Assembly (NCBI GenBank): GCA_903837025.1 | Contig: CAILTC010000262.1 | Span: 1-8,639 of the forward strand | Length of the DNA stretch: 8,639 nucleotides | Direction: 5' to 3' | Source: an uncultured Bacteroidota bacterium | GTDB taxonomy: Bacteria; Bacteroidota; Bacteroidia; Flavobacteriales; Flavobacteriaceae | In this document: positions 1 to 4,896 of the stretch, one piece after another | How positions within the stretch are numbered: position 1 is the first letter of the stretch | Layout: each line of letters opens with the position of its first letter | Notes under the pieces: generated by a model | Database searches by the model: none | What the model saw: the letters and a program-made list of their open reading frames with translations, nothing else | What the model was told of the DNA's origin: nothing | Made by a program: the position numbers and the translations under genes

Positions 1-86
1 TATTCCGACTTAAAGGATATATAATCCAGTAATTCCGAACTGCAAATTTTATCAAAATCTATCTTGTCATTTAACTCGGTTTTCAT
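1..86 (-). CDS. 5' end of an unidentified gene cut by the left window edge
   Basis: Only the first 28 codons are visible. The minus strand reads from an ATG at 86-84 without a stop to base 3, beginning MKTELNDKIDFDKICSSELL. The peptide is polar, acidic and probably helical, with no signal peptide or membrane segment in the visible part. An AGG lies about 7 bases before the ATG, and a TATATTTG element lies about 65 bases upstream on the same strand. Both support a real start. The gene diverges from the Pycsar-like operon, so bases 87-207 would be a shared control region. I do not recognise the family from so short a piece. It could still be a chance open frame, because 28 codons is weak evidence. 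Confidence 0.5.
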   Translation of the reverse strand, partial: MKTELNDKIDFDKICSSELLDYISFKSE

Positions 87-94
87 CTATATAC

Positions 95-119
95 CTAAAA
101 GCGTTAGTAACGGTTTTGG
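95..119. repeat. Near-perfect palindrome in the divergent spacer
   Basis: The sequence is symmetric about base 107. It has 12-base arms, of which 10 positions match, one is a T/G pair and one is a mismatch (101/113). The core is CGTTAGTAACG (102-112), flanked by CTAAAA on the left and TTTTGG on the right. The one-base centre suits a dimeric regulator's operator better than a hairpin, although an RNA hairpin with a larger loop is possible. It lies 9 bases upstream of the minus-strand ATG at 86 and 89 bases upstream of the plus-strand ATG at 208. A regulatory role is inferred. Confidence 0.5.
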
Positions 120-146
120 TATATGAGTGAGGCTGTACTCATATAC
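119..146. repeat. Perfect 10-bp inverted repeat with 8-base loop
   Basis: GTATATGAGT (119-128) and ACTCATATAC (137-146) are exact reverse complements around the loop GAGGCTGT. The repeat abuts the palindrome at 95-119, sharing base 119. No T-run follows on either strand, so it is not a standard intrinsic terminator. It could form a leader hairpin in the minus-strand transcript, an operator, or part of a structured recombination or repeat element. The symmetry is directly seen; the function is not. Confidence 0.55.
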
Positions 147-150
147 TTCT

Positions 151-158
151 CAAATATA
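151..158 (-). promoter_or_regulatory. Possible Bacteroidota -7 promoter element for the gene at 1-86
   Basis: On the minus strand these bases read TATATTTG, an exact match to the TAnnTTTG -7 consensus of Bacteroidota sigma factors. No convincing TTG/TTTG -33 box lies at the usual distance, so the call is weak. If it is used, transcription would begin close to the hairpin at 119-146, placing both dyads in the 5' leader of the minus-strand gene. Confidence 0.3.
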
Positions 159-207
159 TGATTTGTGGCTTAAAGTTTAACATAACAAAAAATATTTTTA
201 AAGAAAA

Positions 208-708
208 ATGAAAGAAAAATTAGAACAAACAAAATTTATTATTGGTCGTTTCGATACCTATATTGAAAGTACCCAAACAAAAAGCAATCTTTATCTTGCC
301 CTGAATACTGCTATACTAGGTGGGATTATTACAATTACGGCTGCAACCAAACCTGAAGATGTTACACTCTTTTCGCTTATCGACTTGGGTATAATTGCCT
401 TATTAGCTGTTGTAAGTATAACGATAACGTTAATTGCCATCACTCCTTATCTTAAAAGTGCCTCGCACAAAAGTTCCTCGGTTGTTTTTTTTCAAGATGT
501 AGCCAACTTCACCTTTGAAGAATATGCAGATAAAATCAATGCCATTTCGGATAAAAAATTCTTATTAGATCTGACTTGCCAAGCTTATAGTCTAGCGGGA
601 GGATTAAAAGTAAAATATCAAAAACTTTTTTATGCAGGAAGAATCATCATTGCCGAATTTGTCTTTCTGCTTATCTACTTAATAACATTAATAACCAAAT
701 TTATATAA
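208..708 (+). CDS. pycTM: Pycsar-type membrane effector (PycTM, DUF5706-like)
   Basis: This 166-aa protein matches the layout of PycTM effectors. In known systems these sense cCMP or cUMP made by the neighbouring cyclase and damage the inner membrane, so infected cells stop growing. A short charged N-terminal helix (1-25) precedes membrane segments at about 28-46 and 54-80. A cytoplasmic helical stretch follows, with the family-like phrases VVFFQDVANF (92-101), FEEYADKI (103-110) and DLTCQAYSLAG (121-131). A third membrane segment lies at about 141-165. The ATG at 208 is preceded by an AT-rich leader without a strong Shine-Dalgarno sequence, as is normal in Bacteroidota. The stop is two bases before the cyclase ATG, so the two genes are cotranscribed. 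The family call rests on residue pattern, membrane layout and partner gene. Ligand type cannot be read from the sequence. Confidence 0.85.
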   Translation: MKEKLEQTKFIIGRFDTYIESTQTKSNLYLALNTAILGGIITITAATKPEDVTLFSLIDLGIIALLAVVSITITLIAITPYLKSASHKSSSVVFFQDVANFTFEEYADKINAISDKKFLLDLTCQAYSLAGGLKVKYQKLFYAGRIIIAEFVFLLIYLITLITKFI

Positions 709-710
709 TT

Positions 711-1718
711 ATGAATACATTTTCAGAATACCAGAACATTATTGAAAAAGCTCTTAACAGGAACGAAATCCATAAGAACTTAAATGAATCAATTACATTT
801 TCAGGGCTTGCAGGGTCAGTAGCTACCCAAAAATACACTATGAGTGACTATATAGCTAACCGATCGCAGTTATCACTTTCGACTGATTTAGCTGCAATAG
901 CAAATAAAATGGGAGTTGTTCCTCATACTAATCAACTTATTGGTCATCATCCGCATTTCAGTCATTTAAAAGGGACAACAAATACAGAAAGACATTATAT
1001 CATTTCTGCATTTATTGATATTAAAGGGTCAACGAATCTTTTTAAAAAGTACGATGAAGAAACCAATATGATTATCACTAATACTATTCAATTAGCAGCC
1101 ATAAATGTATGCCAGCTTTTTGGCGGATTTATCCAAAGAATCCAAGGTGATGGTTTGTTTGTGTATTTTGGTGGCAAAAACGTTGATAAAACTAAATCAA
1201 CGCAGCATTGTCTTACAGCCTTAAGTTTATTCAGTTATTTTGTGAAAAATGATTTGAAAAGGGCTTTTGAACAACATGGCATAGAAAGGATATTTACGAA
1301 AATTGGAGTTGATTTTGGAGACGACGACAAGGTATTGTGGGGTGTGGCCGGTAAAGAAAACACTAGTGAAATTGCGACCTATAGCCTGCATACCAGTTTA
1401 GCTGCCAAAATGCAAGCATTTGCAGGAAGCAATGAAATTGTTGTCGGGCAATATGTCAAAGATAAAGCTAATTTTGACCCAATGCTTTATACTGTGGTTG
1501 GAGCTCAAAGGTATATATTTTCAGATCAGGATAATGCCTTTTATTATACACAATATGTGTTTGATTGGCTTAAATACCTTAAGTCCTTGCAACATATTGC
1601 AACATCTGTTACAGGAGAAATTACCCTAAAACCTCAAATAGCAACTATCCCAAACATAGCTTCATTAAAAGAAGTTGTGGGTGAAAACAGACCTTATGCA
1701 AAAGCTAAATTTAGATAA
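711..1718 (+). CDS. pycC: Class III nucleotide cyclase, Pycsar cyclase (PycC-like)
   Basis: This is a 335-aa soluble cyclase. A class III catalytic domain spans roughly residues 95-275, with N- and C-terminal extensions of about 90 and 60 residues. The first metal-binding aspartate is D103 in FIDIKGST (101-108) and the second is D147 in QRIQGDGLFVYF. The segment IGVDFGDDDKVLWGVAG (198-214) matches the usual G-V-x-x-G strand region. In the helix where adenylyl cyclases carry Asn and Arg (N-x-A-A-R), this protein reads S229-L-A-A-K233, so the usual transition-state pair is replaced. Next to a PycTM gene, the expected product is cCMP or cUMP made on phage infection rather than cAMP; this is inference from context. 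No membrane segment or sensor domain is evident. The 3' end overlaps the E2-like gene by 23 bases, which suggests translational coupling. Confidence 0.88.
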   Translation: MNTFSEYQNIIEKALNRNEIHKNLNESITFSGLAGSVATQKYTMSDYIANRSQLSLSTDLAAIANKMGVVPHTNQLIGHHPHFSHLKGTTNTERHYIISAFIDIKGSTNLFKKYDEETNMIITNTIQLAAINVCQLFGGFIQRIQGDGLFVYFGGKNVDKTKSTQHCLTALSLFSYFVKNDLKRAFEQHGIERIFTKIGVDFGDDDKVLWGVAGKENTSEIATYSLHTSLAAKMQAFAGSNEIVVGQYVKDKANFDPMLYTVVGAQRYIFSDQDNAFYYTQYVFDWLKYLKSLQHIATSVTGEITLKPQIATIPNIASLKEVVGENRPYAKAKFR

Positions 1719-2361
1719 AGACCTCAATGAAGTTTTGGAAATGTTTCCGAAACTCAAACTATTCGAGACAGATAAACAGAAATCGGTATGTGGCGAAATC
1801 GACATATTTGATGCTGCGGGTAATTATGTGGACAGTTTTACTATTAAAGTAACTGTTCCAAGGAATTATCCGCACGGATTTCCGTTGTTGTTTGAAACTG
1901 CCAACAAGTTTGAACATATTCCTGACCGTCATATTAATGAGGGAGGAAGTTGTTGTGTTTGTTCCTTGCAAGAATCAGATTTAATTCGTCAAAAAGGGAT
2001 TATTATTAAAGATTTCTTTTTAAGATATGTTATTCCTTATTTAGCTAATCAGTTGTACTTTGACAGTGAGGAAGAATGGGCAAACGGAGATTATGAACAT
2101 GGCGTTGAAGGAATCTTGCAATTCTACCAAGAGCTTTTTGAAATGGAAACCATTGAAGAAGTAATTAATCTATTGTTTTTTTTCAACACACAGAAAATGA
2201 ATCGAAATGATGATTGTTTTTGCGGTAAAAAAGAAAAGTTAAAACGATGCCATTTACAAACCTACACTATTATTAAAGATTTATCCAAAAGAAGAATTGA
2301 GTATGATATTCTTGCCTTAAAATGGCTATTTAAAAAACAGCTTAAATTAAAAAACAGCTAA
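1696..2361 (+). CDS. E2-like ubiquitin-conjugating-fold protein with C-terminal SEC-C zinc motif
   Basis: With the ATG at 1696 this is a 221-aa protein. An in-frame TTG (1675) would add only seven residues. Residues about 10-125 look like a bacterial E2: a beta-meander, then the proline-rich VPRNYPHGFP (54-63), then RHINEGGSCCVC (78-89). The latter is the equivalent of the eukaryotic H-x-N...G-x-x-C catalytic loop, making C86 or C87 the likely thioester cysteine. Near the C terminus, CFCGKKEKLKRCH (174-186) fits the SEC-C pattern C-x-C-x8-C-H, a zinc-binding module often used for protein or nucleic-acid contacts. No E1, JAB peptidase or ubiquitin-like gene is in the window. The overlap with the cyclase places it in the operon. 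A role in modifying the cyclase or effector is inferred from E2-containing CBASS operons. It is the last gene of the plus-strand unit. Confidence 0.75.
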   Translation: MQKLNLDKDLNEVLEMFPKLKLFETDKQKSVCGEIDIFDAAGNYVDSFTIKVTVPRNYPHGFPLLFETANKFEHIPDRHINEGGSCCVCSLQESDLIRQKGIIIKDFFLRYVIPYLANQLYFDSEEEWANGDYEHGVEGILQFYQELFEMETIEEVINLLFFFNTQKMNRNDDCFCGKKEKLKRCHLQTYTIIKDLSKRRIEYDILALKWLFKKQLKLKNS

Positions 2362-2462
2362 CACAGGGAAGTTTATCCTCGTTTTTTTATGAACAAAAAA
2401 ATCAAAAATCCGCTTTCAATAAATGCCCTTTACTTAAAGCAATTTTTATATCATTTCACGAA

Positions 2463-2486
2463 AGGTGGTCACAGGTTCGAACCCTT
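2463..2486 (+). other. tRNA 3'-fragment-like scar (possible att core)
   Basis: The plus strand reads GGTGGTCACAGGTTCGAACC from 2464, resembling a tRNA variable-loop end followed by a T arm with the invariant TTCGAAC loop. The T-stem begins to pair (GG with CC, A with T) and then fails, and a T-run replaces the acceptor stem. No D arm, anticodon arm or acceptor partner is found upstream. It is therefore not a tRNA gene. Integrative elements of Bacteroidota commonly leave such 3' tRNA pieces at their ends. GGTTCGAACC is itself palindromic, so the orientation relies on the flanks. Confidence 0.45.
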
Positions 2487-2521
2487 TTTTAGCTTAACTC
2501 CTTGTGGTTTATAGTTTTTTT

Positions 2522-2557
2522 GTGACCCACAAAAAAACAATGGGTCAAATTTGTGTC
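2522..2557. repeat. Clustered GTGACCCA / TGGGTCA / TTTGTGTC repeats
   Basis: TGACCCA (2523-2529) and TGGGTCA (2541-2547) form an exact 7-bp inverted repeat around an A-rich 11-base spacer. TTTGTG occurs at 2519-2524 and again at 2550-2555. This kind of spacing beside a tRNA-like fragment is what recombinase arm-binding sites look like, but no integrase gene is in the window. A weak hairpin terminator is the alternative; the absence of a T-run directly after the stem on either strand argues against it. Confidence 0.4.
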
Positions 2558-2663
2558 AAAAAAAGTTTTTTTTTAAAAGGGAAAATAAAGACGTATCATA
2601 TTTAGCAGCCACTAAAATGGTTACTACATTAGCTAAGATTGCTATGATACTTTCGATGTTCAT
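2556..2663 (-). CDS. Possible 35-aa single-span hydrophobic peptide
   Basis: An ATG at 2663-2661 opens 35 codons ending at TGA (2558-2556). The peptide starts MNIESIIAILANVVTILVAA, one probable membrane segment (about residues 5-20), followed by a short polar stretch and a basic, aromatic tail (LLKKNFF). The shape recalls small hydrophobic toxins or regulatory micropeptides. The leader is AT-rich, with a TATATTTA element a few bases before the ATG and no Shine-Dalgarno sequence. It lies 118 bases downstream of the minus-strand gene ending at 2782 and shares its orientation. It overlaps a strong imperfect stem-loop, so the open frame may be a by-product of that structure. I do not recognise a family. 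Confidence 0.3.
   Translation of the reverse strand: MNIESIIAILANVVTILVAAKYDTSLFSLLKKNFF
2593..2650. repeat. Imperfect inverted repeat / 58-nt stem-loop
   Basis: GTATCATA (2593-2600) pairs exactly with TATGATAC (2643-2650). Immediately inside, TTAGC (2602-2606) pairs with GCTAA (2632-2636), leaving a small bulge on the right side. A short inner CCA/TGG stem (2609-2611/2618-2620) closes a six-base loop. The result is a multi-segment hairpin that codon use alone would not produce. It could be a structured RNA, a remnant of a mobile repeat or a recombination site. Confidence 0.45.
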
Positions 2664-2781
2664 TTTGTAAATATATCCAAAATTTTATTATTTACTATTT
2701 AGTATCAACATAATTGATTTTTATTATTACCCCAAAGACATATAAAATTTTCGATTTCATAAGCCTCCAGATATGACAGCA

Positions 2782-4134
2782 TTAAAAATTCTTCTTCAAT
2801 TTTGCAACTCTATTTATTTTTGATAAATAATGTATATTTGCTTTGTCGGGATCTTCTTTAAAAGCATTTTGCATTTTTTCTGATATTTTTGCTGCCTTAT
2901 CAATCCCTTTTCCACTAATTTTTAGCATACTATATGCAGAACCCAGAAAACTTAATCCTGTTGCTACACCTATACTATCGATAATAATGTTTGTGCCTAA
3001 ATCTATTGCATCAGGAACTATTTTTTTTGAGTTTATTACTTTTACAACTTCATTGTTATAGTAATTAATTTTTGTCTGACGATCTTCTATGGATAATGGA
3101 GCCAAAGTTTCAATAAGGTTTTTACTTCCTGGGAATATAGAGTTTTTTGAAAACTCTTTTTCTAGCTCAGCAATTGTTATATCATCGTTTCCTTCAATTA
3201 TATCTATGGGGTTTATTGGGATCACACATGACTTTATATTTTCTCTATCTTCAACAAATGATGCAATATTATTTTTATTAGCGTTTTTATAAAAGTTTAA
3301 TAAATCTCCCATTGCATTGGCATAATACTGATCTGAATAACCTTCATCTGTATGAAAAGGAAAATACGTTGCGTTTAGGGCATTAGCTAAGTGAATGGAT
3401 GAGGAATTTACTGTGAATTCAAATGATAAATCTTTCCCCAAAATTTTACTAATCCAAGGTTCTATTACATTATTTACACCATATGCTGCTAAACTAAATC
3501 CACCATTTAATAATAGATATTCAAAAGATTTACGTCTTGCTTTCATTGGCCAGAGTATAAAATCATAATAAAACTTCATATCTACTTTCATAATATCAGC
3601 AAGAATTTGACAAAATGGCTTCAATTCTTGTAATATAGATGCTTCATTTAATAGATAATTATTAGACATTTCAACTAAATCAATCTGGTGCAACGCTGAA
3701 ATTGCTCTCCTTGTTATAACACTATTAGGATTCGCATTAAATGCATCAGTAATGAAATTCATATCATAACGAAATTCTGGTTGTGTAAGCATTAATTTTA
3801 CTCTTCCTTTCACAATTAAATCAAGAAATTCATTTCTAGAAATTTTTGATTCCTTAAGCCATTCCACAATACTACGTTCATATGGTAGTGTTATGTAAAT
3901 AGTTTCGAATAAAAAAAGATGGTTTCTTAAGTCAATATTTTTAAAAGAACTGTAATCAACGTAACAAGAATATTCGTTAGGATTAAAAAAATAAAGATCT
4001 GTTTTTTTGAATGAGCCGTCAAAAATATTATCAATTTTATCAAACCATAATGTTTCATCACGCTTAGAGAAATCATTATTATAATGATTTTTTAACTTAG
4101 TAGCTTCAATTGTCTGAATGGGGTTTTCACTCAG
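2782..4134 (-). CDS. Uncharacterised protein, about 450 aa, with probable non-canonical (CTG) start
   Basis: The frame is open from 4155 down to the TAA at 2784-2782. The first ATG/GTG/TTG codon is a GTG at 3867, which would give only 361 aa. The 89 codons upstream read like genuine protein (for example NEYSCYVDYSSFKNIDLRNH and FETIYITLPYERSIVEW) and have no stop. I therefore place the start at CTG 4134, in CTGAGTGA, where it overlaps the stop of the preceding gene; an ATT start or a +1 frameshift from that gene is also possible. In the long numbering, residues 1-230 are mostly helical, with LMLTQPEFRYD at about 115-125. A hydrophobic glycine-rich segment lies at about 379-405, followed by a basic tail ending KLKKNF. 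I recognise no family. The gene partners the 177-aa gene upstream. Confidence 0.75.
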   Translation of the reverse strand: MSENPIQTIEATKLKNHYNNDFSKRDETLWFDKIDNIFDGSFKKTDLYFFNPNEYSCYVDYSSFKNIDLRNHLFLFETIYITLPYERSIVEWLKESKISRNEFLDLIVKGRVKLMLTQPEFRYDMNFITDAFNANPNSVITRRAISALHQIDLVEMSNNYLLNEASILQELKPFCQILADIMKVDMKFYYDFILWPMKARRKSFEYLLLNGGFSLAAYGVNNVIEPWISKILGKDLSFEFTVNSSSIHLANALNATYFPFHTDEGYSDQYYANAMGDLLNFYKNANKNNIASFVEDRENIKSCVIPINPIDIIEGNDDITIAELEKEFSKNSIFPGSKNLIETLAPLSIEDRQTKINYYNNEVVKVINSKKIVPDAIDLGTNIIIDSIGVATGLSFLGSAYSMLKISGKGIDKAAKISEKMQNAFKEDPDKANIHYLSKINRVAKLKKNF

Positions 4135-4660
4135 TAATTTTATCAGATACTTCGTCTATTATTTCAAATTTTACAGGCATTTTCAAGCCTTCCAAAAAAT
4201 TTTCAAGCAACTTTCTATCCCCTGTACTCAAGAAGTGATGGAATTTACCCTTAGGAATTTCTTCAATATACCTTTTAGTATAAATATTTACAGTCCTATT
4301 GTGGGACTGTTCAATCTTCAAAAAGTTGATTTTTGGAAATTTTGCTAATATAACATTTGAAAGCATATTGAGTGTCATTCCGATACCTTCAAAACCTTTT
4401 GATATTTCGTTATCTGGTATTTGTGGAATTTTTTCAATGTAATTGTTGGGATGTTCTTGTGTTAAAATAACAGGAGCTGTCATCATTTTAATTGAATAAT
4501 CAAAATCTTTTTGAAATTGCTCAAAATCTCCATCAAATCCCTCACAATAAATTTCAAAAATATTTGCCTCTATACGGTAGATTATAGTAATTAAATCAGG
4601 GTATTCTGTACGAAGGTACAAATCAGTTCTTCTAACCATTCCAGAAGCATCCATTTCCAT
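4127..4660 (-). CDS. Uncharacterised 177-aa protein
   Basis: An ATG at 4660 (MEMDASGMVRR) opens a 177-aa cytoplasmic protein ending DEVSDKITE. A second in-frame ATG two codons later would serve almost as well. The protein is mixed alpha/beta by eye: strand-rich at the start (DLITIIYRIEANIFEIYCEG), then acidic and helical, then a hydrophobic helix FEGIGMTLNMLSNVILAKF (about 89-107), then a strand-rich C-terminal part with KRYIEEIPKGKFHHFLSTGD. There is no signal peptide, membrane span or catalytic motif that I recognise. Its stop overlaps the probable start of the next gene, so the two form a coupled pair. The leader (4661-4703) is almost pure A/T. Function is unknown; the position between restriction and Pycsar genes suggests, but does not prove, a defence role. 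Confidence 0.8.
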   Translation of the reverse strand: MEMDASGMVRRTDLYLRTEYPDLITIIYRIEANIFEIYCEGFDGDFEQFQKDFDYSIKMMTAPVILTQEHPNNYIEKIPQIPDNEISKGFEGIGMTLNMLSNVILAKFPKINFLKIEQSHNRTVNIYTKRYIEEIPKGKFHHFLSTGDRKLLENFLEGLKMPVKFEIIDEVSDKITE

Positions 4661-4703
4661 ATAAAATAATTTTAGAAGTAATTTATTTATTTTTAATTAT
4701 TCT

Positions 4704-4853
4704 TTAAATGTCAAACCCAGCTTCAATTATAAATTTTTGAAGTAGATTGTGCAACTTAATATTTAGTTTGAAAGCTGGTATAGAAACACCATCAATTTTT
4801 TTAAAATATTTTTTTGCCTTTGATTTGATTTGGTCGTCTGTAGCATTGTAGTG
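4704..4853 (-). pseudogene. Decayed C-terminal fragment of an unidentified protein
   Basis: Between hsdR and the 177-aa gene the minus strand reads 49 protein-like codons, beginning HYNATDDQIKSKAKKYFKKI and ending LLQKFIIEAGFDI before a TAA at 4706-4704. An in-frame TAA (4856-4854) lies directly before it. A further eight in-frame codons (RILKDITE) precede that stop, back to a TAG at 4883-4881. No ATG, GTG or TTG occurs before about the 32nd codon. The lysine-rich amphipathic pattern looks like a real C terminus whose 5' part was lost, perhaps when the genes around it were inserted. The parent family is not recognised. A chance open frame is possible but less likely given the composition. Confidence 0.5.
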
Positions 4854-4896
4854 TTATTCTGTGATATCTTTTAGTATCCTCTAACTTTGAATTAAT

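Larger units (their letters stand above)
2362..2781. other. Non-coding junction between plus- and minus-strand gene blocks
   Basis: This 420-base convergent spacer separates the Pycsar-like operon from the minus-strand module. It is very AT-rich. It contains a tRNA T-arm-like scar (about 2463-2486), GTGACCCA-type repeats (2522-2557) and a 58-nt imperfect stem-loop (2593-2650) overlapping a possible small hydrophobic ORF. The part from 2664 to 2781 shows only AT-rich sequence and two tiny minus-strand open frames without support. I see no strong intrinsic terminator: the only candidate is a 4-bp stem before the T7 run at 2382-2388. The combination suggests a recombination seam. Confidence 0.6.

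Noticed and set aside
1420..1629. Open frame inside the cyclase gene, same strand
   Set aside because: It is an out-of-frame shadow of a gene with clear catalytic motifs.
1675..1695. Upstream TTG start for the E2-like gene
   Set aside because: It adds only seven residues deep in the cyclase gene; the ATG at 1696 gives a normal protein and a typical short overlap.
1759..1971. Minus-strand open frame across the E2-like gene
   Set aside because: It is antisense to the E2 core and has no independent support.
2365..2388. Intrinsic terminator after the E2-like gene
   Set aside because: The stem before the T-run is at most 4 bp with one wobble pair, too weak to call.
2420..2495. Intact tRNA gene
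   Set aside because: Only the T-loop and part of the stem are present; there is no acceptor stem, D arm or anticodon arm.
2695..2760. 21-codon minus-strand ORF preceded by GGAGG
   Set aside because: The GGAGG is only three bases from the ATG, the peptide is tiny and featureless, and Bacteroidota rarely rely on such sites.
2843..3292. Two plus-strand open frames (2843-3061, 3089-3292)
   Set aside because: They are antisense shadows of the 450-aa gene.
3865..3867. GTG as start of the minus-strand gene ending at 2782
   Set aside because: The frame continues upstream for 96 stop-free, protein-like codons, so GTG is most likely internal.
4118..4348. Plus-strand open frame across the 177-aa gene
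   Set aside because: It is an antisense shadow; the minus-strand frame is longer and fits the operon.
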